Source: Macrosoma leucophasiata
Lineage: Eukaryota; Arthropoda; Insecta; Lepidoptera; Hedylidae
Direction of reading: 5' to 3'
DNA length: 64,000 nt
Assembly (NCBI GenBank): GCA_036365455.1
Contig: JAWQUS010000010.1
Location: 16,664,501-16,728,500 of the forward strand
Below, one piece after another: positions 56,850 through 64,000 of this stretch (position 1 is the first letter of the stretch; the number at the start of each line of letters is the position of its first letter). The notes beneath the pieces are model-generated. The model was not told where the DNA came from. It searched no databases and saw only the letters and a list, made by a program, of their open reading frames with translations. The translations under genes and the position numbers were made by a program.

Positions 56850-57745
56850 AACAATGGCAGAATATATTCAGGTCTATAGCAATTCTAAAAAGTTCAAGGT
56901 TTCCGACCAAGTAGAAGTTAAACGTTTGCCGTGGTCAACTTACATTTCCAATATTTACCAAATAGCGATGCAATGGCACTGGTGATCTTTTATCTCATGT
57001 GATAAGGCCTAGTCATAAAGGAAGGTAAAATTAATGTTTTAAAATAGATAGAATAGTGACAATTGTAGAGTGGGAGGTATCAAATCATTAAATCCCTGCC
57101 GGAGATATTATTAGGCCTATGGCAACGCACAGGTGCATATATGTAACAGACATTCGTGATTGGTATAGGGTTTCACAACTTTAATAGCACGATACAATAA
57201 TATGTTACAGAATTAATAGAATAATTATATATATAATTTAATAAGTACCTATAGGGAGTAATAACTAGTATTAATGTAAGACATATTTATTCTAAAAGTA
57301 ACAAATTTAACTAAATAAATCTGGTTACAAGTTACCTTAGCGCCTACTATTAACTTTTAGCTACACCAAATTAAATATATTGAATATAGATCGAACATGA
57401 TGTTTAAAACACTGTGACTGTGAATGTTAGTTTTCAGGTGCTATTGTAATTGTTACCTCAAACGAAATATGTAAAAAATGTTACCGAATGTTATTGAAAA
57501 TTACCGAAACAAGCACGACTGCAAAAAAAATAATATACGTGTTACTAAACTACGAGTATATTGTTTATGATTTTGGATCGCGATGCTTTTGTAATGGCGA
57601 AAGGTGTAGTTAAAAATCCTACAAGTTTAAAATACAGTTACCCGGTATCCGTATCATCTCTAATTTATAATCCGAATCCTAAATTAAACAATCGCATATT
57701 TTTTTTTTATCTATTTAATATCTTTATCTTATTTTATATTATCTT
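56850..57745. other. Intergenic, nothing recognised
   Basis: No supported gene. The open frame at 57561-57761 runs into low-complexity sequence. Confidence 0.35.
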
Positions 57746-57748
57746 GTA

Positions 57749-58003
57749 TCTATATATATAAAAATCAATTGCTGTTCGTTAGTCTCGCTAAAACTCGAGA
57801 ACGGATGGACCGATTTGAGTAATTTTGGTTTTGAATGAGTTTCGGAAGTCCAGGGAAGGTTTAAAAGGTAAGAAATGATGAAGAAATTGAAGGGAAACAG
57901 TATAAACCACAATTTCATTTTCCCATACAAATAGTTCGTATCTATCAAACCTTTGGCACGTTATTTCATTCTGAGGCAATACGAAGTTTGCCGGGTCAGC
58001 TAG
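57749..58003 (+). mobile_element. Non-autonomous Helitron-like element
   Basis: 5'-TCTATATATATAAAAATCAA ... GCCGGGTCAGCTAG-3', between A (57748) and T (58004). Same family as 12700-12963. Confidence 0.78.
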
Positions 58004-58227
58004 TTTGTAATATTTATATTAGCATGGCATGGTCGTCAAAAAAGTCCGTAGTCCGTTTGATAGTTTGTTTTCTTATTGATAGTAGTTGGGCAAATAGATT
58101 TCGTTAAAAAGTAACATTATTTTTAGTCTGTATTTTCCTAGGTATAACTTAGGTAAAAAGGTATCTACTTACCTTGAATCAGGTAAGATAAGTTTAATAA
58201 AAAAAAATGCTGATATCCATCATTGAA

Positions 58228-58233
58228 TTTATT
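58228..58233 (-). terminator. Polyadenylation signal of gene 10
   Basis: AATAAA on the minus strand, about 67 nt past the stop. Confidence 0.6.
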
Positions 58234-58299
58234 TTAAATAATTATTAAAAAGAGCAATAACTTATAACATGGCAAGAGGAGGAGAAATATTAGAGGATT

Positions 58300-59703
58300 T
58301 TAGTGGTGAGCGAGAACGGCAGCAGGAGCGGCGTGTTGCGCGTGTCCTTCACGAGTGACGACAGCGTTGAAGCCGGTGTGGTCGTCAGCGGAGTACTGCA
58401 CTCTGCGCACGGTACCGTCGGCCTCCAGCAGGGAGTACTCGCCGTGCACTGCGTCACCGTCGCGGCTCTCGTGCTGGGACTTGTTGTCGCCGGTGTGGCC
58501 ATCAGCAACGGAGTAAGCAAAGTCGTACCTGGGGTGAGCCTGCCGACAAAAAATGCACATTAATGATTAGGCTTTTCAGGATTCCAAGAATAAGTAGCGA
58601 TTGCATAAATTTCTGCGTGTATACGTAAACCGATATTCATCGGACAAATTTCCGAACTTCTAGGCACAGGTCACTGAAACTCTTCTTAAAAGGATGATAA
58701 CCTATATCGTCTTGACGGACCAGAGGCTCAATCTTGTGGGCCTCTTGCACGAGTCGCATATCATCATAATTTTAACAGGCAGACGTCCACGGATAAAATC
58801 CCCGCCATAAGGAGAATATGGAATAATCGCCACGTTTGACATGTAGGTTGGCAATCACAGTGGCCGTAGTTTTATGGTGGGATGCTGTGTGTGCATATGC
58901 ACAGCCGCAATATTAACAATAAACTATGTACATTATTTGAAAAACTGTGTCATATAAACTTACATATTCATCTACAACTTGGTGAGCTGGCGCAGCGTAG
59001 TTGAGGGGAGAAGCGTGGCTGATGACAGCAGTGGGAGCGGTAGCATAGCCGATGCGGGATCCAGCATAACCGATGTTGGAACCAGCGTAGCCGAGACGGG
59101 AACCGGCGTAACCGATAGGAGAAGCAGCAATAGCGCCTTGACGCACGATGTTCTGGGAGGAGACGGCGCCGTAGGAGGCATAACGGGCAGGAGTGGCGTA
59201 AGAAGTACGGTAGGTCAGAGGAGCGGCAGCCAATACGTTAGTGTTGGCATATCCGATAGGAGCAGCCTGATATGCTACAGGGGCAGCGATGGCCTGGGAC
59301 TCATCGTGGCGGACGATATTATGGGAAGATACAGCGGCCGCCGAAGAGTAGTGTGGTCCAGCCAGAAGACCGGCTGAAGCAACAGCCAATAAACAGCTTA
59401 GAGTGACAATCTGAAAAACAAAACAAAAATATCTAGATCTAATGTCTGTATGTAATAAGGACTTTATAAATTGACTTATAAATATGTGATTACTCTAGCA
59501 TCCACTAGATGCTTCAGAAGAGTTTAGCAGTTTTTTTTTCTGTTTCTTCACATTCTCATTGTTATTCCAAACTTCCCTATGTCTGCCCAATTAAATGATG
59601 CCCAATTTTTTTTTTATTTACGTCTAAACAAAATTAAGTTTATTCAGTGAGAAATAACTCTTTTTTAAAACTACAAAGTATTTTCACTTACTTTGGAGAT
59701 CAT
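58300..59703 (-). CDS. Cuticle gene 10: RR-2 cuticle protein (CPR family), divergent centre
   Basis: Exons on the minus strand are 59703-59692 (MISK), 59410-58964 and 58539-58300, giving 232 residues, phase 0 introns. Signal peptide [13 protein letters not shown] then [10 protein letters not shown]. The motifs are altered to [13 protein letters not shown] and [13 protein letters not shown]. The centre has [20 protein letters not shown] repeats in place of the Ala/Pro repeats of genes 4-9. The RR-2 domain from residue 154 is conventional ([17 protein letters not shown], ending VLAHH) and closest to genes 5-7. Intron 2 carries LINE debris. Exon 1 MISK is the same as in gene 2. Confidence 0.92.
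58680..58905 (-). mobile_element. Possible RTE-like LINE remnant in intron 2 of gene 10
   Basis: On the minus strand: 'cttatggcggggattttatccgtggacgtctgcctg' then a short ATGATGATATG run, resembling LINE 3' ends in this genome. Degraded; low certainty. Confidence 0.4.
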
Positions 59704-59732
59704 ATTGATATTAATGAGTATGCTGTTGGTAG

Positions 59733-59807
59733 TGGTGACAAACAGCAAAGATTTATTGCTTTTATAGGTACCAAATTTCAGGTATAAACAACTATGTGGT
59801 AAGGTCA
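59733..59807 (-). promoter_or_regulatory. Promoter of cuticle gene 10
   Basis: TATAAAA on the minus strand at 59766-59760. TAAGGTCA (59800-59807) is a weaker match to the FTZ-F1-like box, at a longer distance than in genes 5-9. Confidence 0.45.
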
Positions 59808-59884
59808 TCGACATGTTTACCTACTGATATTTCTTGTTTCATGGATGACCGTAATAAGAAATTGAGCAGTTTCATATTTAAAAT

Positions 59885-60085
59885 TTGGAAATGACTTATT
59901 TTTATATTGTATACAAAATCGGTCCAGCCGGTCCCGAGATTAGCGGGAACAAACAGACAGACAAAAATTGTAAAAAATGTTATTTTGGTATATGTACCGT
60001 GTATACATACACATGCATTTAGTAAAAGCAGTTATGTTTATATTACAAACAGACACTCCGATTTTATTTATTTGTATAGATTTCA
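59885..60085 (+). repeat. Interspersed repeat shared with 33000-33180
   Basis: 'aaaatcggtccagccggtcccgag', 'aacagacagacaaaaattgt' and 'tttatttatttgtatagat' in the same order as at 33000. Confidence 0.55.
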
Positions 60086-60089
60086 CATT

Positions 60090-60785
60090 AGCGAAATAAA
60101 TCTGTTTTTGTCAAATTTGTTTTTCTTTATTTGTATAGACCTACGTCTAACCACCAACTCACCTGATTGAAAGTGAAGATGTAGCCGAAGATGAAGCACG
60201 TTGGTATAGAAGATACCTATTCACTCTAGATTTGAAGAGCCCAGGTTCTAGTTTTTAGGAAACAATGATGGATTCTATTCCACGCCGTCAGACGTAGTGA
60301 AGACGTAGTGATACCGTTCCGTAAATAACATGATTTTTCGTAGTAAACTATACGTACGGTATTGACATTGTGTGTAAATTACAGAAAACTGTGACGGACA
60401 TACGCCTGAGTGTTTGCAAAGTGATCAGTGACTCCATTATTCAATAAAATGGGAATAAACATTACTAACTTGTGACTTTTCAAAGTAACATTTTTTACTA
60501 TTGTGGGTGATATAAAATATGTTTTTCACAAAGTACAGTACTCTGAATCACACTAGCACCGCAGCTGAAGGTTTAATAACACAAATTTCAACATTTACCT
60601 CACAACGTTCGTAGCATCGCTGGCCTAGCGTTGCGTGAACGTGCTCGAACTGGAAGTGCTCTGGTTCAATCCTCAGCAAAACATTTCAATATTCTTCGTT
60701 TTATTTTGTTTTATTTTCTTCGCATACATTATTGAAAAAGCAAAAACATAATTGAATTGAAGAAGAAATATATATATTACGGACA
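60090..60785. other. Intergenic / possible 5' region of the LINE
   Basis: A tRNA-like stretch at 60620-60680 ('gctggcctagcg' and 'ctggttcaatcctcagc') may be a SINE remnant. No gene. Confidence 0.35.
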
Positions 60786-60790
60786 CTAAA

Positions 60791-62540
60791 GTGATAAAAT
60801 CAAATCAATCAGTGTTTGTCACTAACTTTACTTATAAGTGTGTGCACGACGACAGCACGGTGTTAATCCACTCACCGACAGAGGCCACTAGCAAACTATG
60901 CAGATGGAAAACAACAATTCGAAAACCTCAACTTCGACGGTCTAGATCACTTGTAAATATCTCGAGCTCGAACTCGTCAATATTTGACTCAACAATGATG
61001 AGTCTACCTAATACTTCTACTAGCGAATGCATCTGTAGTCGGGAAATAAATGAAAAAAATAACAAATTAACTGACGAACTCAGCATTACGAACATTGAAA
61101 TAGATAATTTAAATTTGGAAAACTCAAACCTTAAGAAGGTAATAGAACGGTGCCGCAAAACTATCGAGGCCTATCAAACCAAAGAGTTACAAGATGGAAA
61201 CACCCTTACACCACTTTCGATGCGGAAAAAGAAGAAAGAAAAATCCTCTTACTCCCACGCCTTACAAAAACAGATCCACCAGGACCTTCACAGGAACTCA
61301 GACATTAACTCCGTGCCACCTGACAGTACTATACTTGAGAATTCTGAATCTAGTGTTTCCCTGCATAAAATGGAAACTACTCCACATTTTATGGTCAGCG
61401 AGGATAATCTAACTACAACGAATCCATTTTTTTTTTTTTATTTTTTTTTATCTATTTTTTAAAGGGGTTTTGTCTAACGACATGTCAACCCCATCGTACC
61501 CAATACAAACTTAAACCATTACTGATAATAATATAATAAAATAGGAAGGAAAATGTTACTGGCGAGGAATTAACTTACATAATTCTTTTGCTATTTCTGC
61601 ATTTGGATTAGCTAAAATTTCCTGAAGAAGGCCAACATTCATGAAATTTAAATCCAATTCCTGCACTAGTAACATTCTCTCATTTCTGTTCCGTACACAC
61701 TCCATCAGCAAATGCTGCACGTCTTCAATTTTGCGACTCTAATTGTACTCAGAGCAACTCAGGAGTGAATGCCATTTCAACGTCAAAAAATGAGCATTGT
61801 GACTTGATACCCCCAATAAATACCTGCTACATTAAAAGAAGGAACAGAGTCATCATTTTGGCAGATCAACAAGCCCGTAGAGCTCAACAGGTCAACAGGT
61901 CCTAAAAAAATTATTGGGAAATGACCAATATATTGTAACTTGTCTGTGTAAACCACATGCAGCTCTCTCTGAAATACTTAGAGTGCCTAATAAGGATTTG
62001 TCTTCACTTGGTAAACATGACTACATTATCGTTATTGGAGGAACCAATGATAAAGATCCATTTAAATTTCAATTGACTGTTAACAATTGGCTGCAAGATC
62101 TAAATAATACGAATATCATTTTCTGTGAAGTCCCCTACAATGCAAGCTTAAATATCTGCAAATTAAACGATGAACTAAAATTTGCATCATCTAAATATGA
62201 AAATGTGAACTATCTAGATATAGACTATCAACGATATAAACTAAAGGGAAGCTATTTTACTTTATCTTTATGTAGACAACTCCTAAGACAAATACTGCAG
62301 TTTAGTTATAAAATTAATTATTTGACATATCAACATAACTTATTATTTTATAAACATACTAACTATTTTATGTGTTCTCGTACAAAAAATGACAAATATA
62401 TACAAACTGATATTACAAATAACATTAACTCTTCTATGACAATTAATGGAAGTACTCAAACAAATATATCTGACTCCTGTAAAACTGTAATCACTGATAA
62501 TTTAAACATGAATTGTAATAATATTTTTTTTCGTATATAA
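60791..62540 (+). pseudogene. LINE ORF1 with esterase-like domain, broken
   Basis: The first part is basic and polar, with a Cys pair (ECIC) and a Leu/Asn/Glu-rich stretch (about residues 85-125, KLTDELSITNIEIDNLNLEN) likely to form a coiled coil. The frame runs into a poly-T at 61427. After the insertion, the frame ...RVIILADQQAR is followed by an in-frame stop and a small duplication (CAACAGGT). An open frame from 61914 then has CLCKPHAALSEIL and IIVIGGTNDKDPF, resembling the GxND block of SGNH hydrolases found in some CR1-type ORF1 proteins. No intact Ser or His catalytic blocks can be asserted. Confidence 0.7.
61430..61803 (-). mobile_element. LINE 3' tail inserted in ORF1
   Basis: On the minus strand it encodes KIEDVQHLLMECVRNRNERM...LLQEILANPNAEIAKELCKLIPR, then a UTR and a long A tail (poly-T 61427-61450 on plus). 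The A tail and loss of the 5' part mark it as a truncated LINE. Confidence 0.75.
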
Positions 62541-62552
62541 TGTAATTAATAT

Positions 62553-63699
62553 AATGCATCAGAATATTAATGAGTTGATCACAAAATCAGAATACCTAAT
62601 TGTCTCTCTTGACGAGTTGCAAACTAACAAAAATATTAATATCGATGTCCTATGCTTAACAGAGCATAATATGCTTGTAACCGATATAGATTCTTTAAAT
62701 ATCTCAAAGGAATAGGAATGGCGGATCCTGTATACTAGTTCGTAAAGGTCATAAATATCGCACTTTACCCGATTTTGCGCCTCATAATATTACAAACATA
62801 TTTGAATGTAGTGCTGTGGAGCTTACGGACCATAAAATGATTATTGTATGCATATATAGATCTCCAAACAATAATTCATTTAAATTGGACTTATTTTTTA
62901 ATAAACTTGAGGATATATTTAACAAAATCTGCTTCAAAAATAAAAGAAATGTAATTTGTGGTGATTTTAATATTGATAGATTAAAAAGAACTAAAGGGTC
63001 TATAACATTTGAGCATAATATCATACATACGTTTAACTTAAAGTTGTGCATTAATCAGCCCACGCGTTTTAGCAGCAATACTTGCATTGACAATTTCGCA
63101 CACAATCTTCTTCCTTGCAAAAGTTTTGTAGAAGAACTTGCCATATCCGACCACACAGCTCAAATTTTACAATGTCCAGTTAAGAAAAGTTATATACTTA
63201 ATTATTGGTACAAGTTTAAACGTGAGTATACACCTGACAACCAAAAAAAGTTCTATGATTGTCTAAGCAACTTATCATTTCAAGAGGTATGTTCAACTTC
63301 TGATCCTAATTTTGCCTACAATAATTTTCTTGACCTATTACAATTATTTTATAACCTATGTTTTCCCGAAATTAAGATTAAAATACCAACTGAAACGCGA
63401 ACTAAATGGTTGTCTAAGGGAATAAAATCAAGCTCTAAGATCAAAAGGAAACTTTTGTGGAAGGCTAGGGTCACGAAAAGTAGACAGGATAAATGTAAAT
63501 TCAAGTTGTAATCCAAAAGATTACGTAAAATAATTAAACTAACAAAAAAGTCACAAAATGATTACAAAATTAAAACTTCAAAAAATAAAGTAAAAGCTAC
63601 ATGGAACATTATAAATAATAATGTTAAATCAATTCCACATGATCAAATAGAGTCTATCAAAATAAACGACCACTACGTTACAGATCCTCAAAAAATTTT
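62553..63699 (+). pseudogene. LINE ORF2 apurinic-type endonuclease domain, broken
   Basis: Frame 62553-62715 reads MHQNINELITKSEYL...IDVLCLTEHNM, then stops. From 62720 another frame gives GSCILVRKG, and 62816-63511 contains CIYRSPNNN, VICGDFNIDRLKR and LAISDHTAQ, the usual endonuclease blocks. After 63511 a further frame change leads to KVKATWNIINNNV up to the element A junction at about 63696. Confidence 0.82.
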
Positions 63700-64000
63700 A
63701 CTGGTGGTAGAGCTCCAGTGACGGAGCTCGCGGGCGTAGGCACCACCGCATTACCTAATATACTTGCCGCTAAATGGTAGTGTTCAGCACTATCGTGTTC
63801 CGGTCAGGTGGTAATGTACGGCCCTGTAATTTCCGGCACAGAGGCGTAACACCTTAGGCCTCAGGAGTGGTAACGCATCTGCATTTTGACCTTAGTCTTT
63901 GTGTGGGTGTCTATAGGCTGCAGTCATCACTTAACATCAATGTGAACTGCATGCTTGTTTACCACTTCCATTACATAAAAAAAAAAAAAAAAAAAAAAAA
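63697..64000 (+). mobile_element. Element A, complete, with long A tail
   Basis: Full plus-strand copy from TTTTACTGGTGGTAGAGC to CCATTACAT followed by at least 22 A at the window edge. Its cleanness and long tail suggest it is one of the youngest copies. It truncates the LINE ORF2. Confidence 0.9.

Larger units (their letters stand above)
60791..63699 (+). mobile_element. CR1/Jockey-like LINE, 5' two thirds, disrupted
   Basis: ORF1 is 60791-61430 resuming at about 61803, to the stop at 62540. ORF2 starts at 62553. It is interrupted by a reversed LINE tail (61430-61803) and cut off at 63699 by element A. The reverse transcriptase part is not in the window. Confidence 0.8.

Overview
This is an AT-rich, repeat-dense stretch of an insect genome, almost certainly from a moth or butterfly. 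It carries a cluster of RR-2 (Rebers-Riddiford type 2) cuticle protein genes of the His/Ala/Pro-rich kind. The interspersed repeats are of types familiar in Lepidoptera: tRNA-derived SINEs, RTE- and Jockey/CR1-like LINEs, 5'-TC...CTRR-3' Helitron-like elements, mariner and short TIR elements. No species is assigned.

Ten genes can be built by splicing. All have three exons. The first coding exon is always 12 nt (M-F/I-x-x), and both introns are phase 0. Genes 1 (1854-2899), 2 (7660-10885) and 3 (14364-16143) lie on the minus strand. Genes 4 (25293-26214), 5 (31374-32416) and 6 (36343-37373) lie on the plus strand. Genes 7 (42481-43685), 8 (46971-47950), 9 (52434-53454) and 10 (58300-59703) lie on the minus strand. 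Nine of them encode a signal peptide, a low-complexity AAP/SHAAP region and a C-terminal RR-2 chitin-binding domain, so they should be secreted by epidermis and packed together with chitin in hard cuticle. Gene 3 shares the gene plan and an N-terminal AVSSQ..xRHDxP motif but has no RR domain. A broken RR-2 fragment lies at about 4036-4170.

Genes 5-9 share a compact promoter: a CAAGGTCR box like the FTZ-F1/nuclear receptor monomer site, then TATATAA at a fixed spacing, then a TCAGTT initiator 33 bp after the TATA start. Gene 4 has a close variant. This suggests common timing in the moult cycle. Genes 6, 7, 8 and 9 are mosaics of each other, which points to gene conversion.

Most of the rest is transposon debris: about two dozen copies of one roughly 290-bp A-tailed element; three tRNA-like SINE families; 5'-truncated LINEs with clear target-site duplications; a 909-bp miniature LTR retroelement (27294-28202); a snap-back mariner (54010-55145); a 662-bp palindromic triple tRNA-like insertion (6205-6866); a 15-bp GC-rich minisatellite (about 45450-46020); GAT-type microsatellites at LINE tails; and a CR1/Jockey-like LINE with an esterase-like ORF1 (60791-63699) cut by two later insertions. 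I found no CRISPR array, rRNA or convincing functional tRNA gene.
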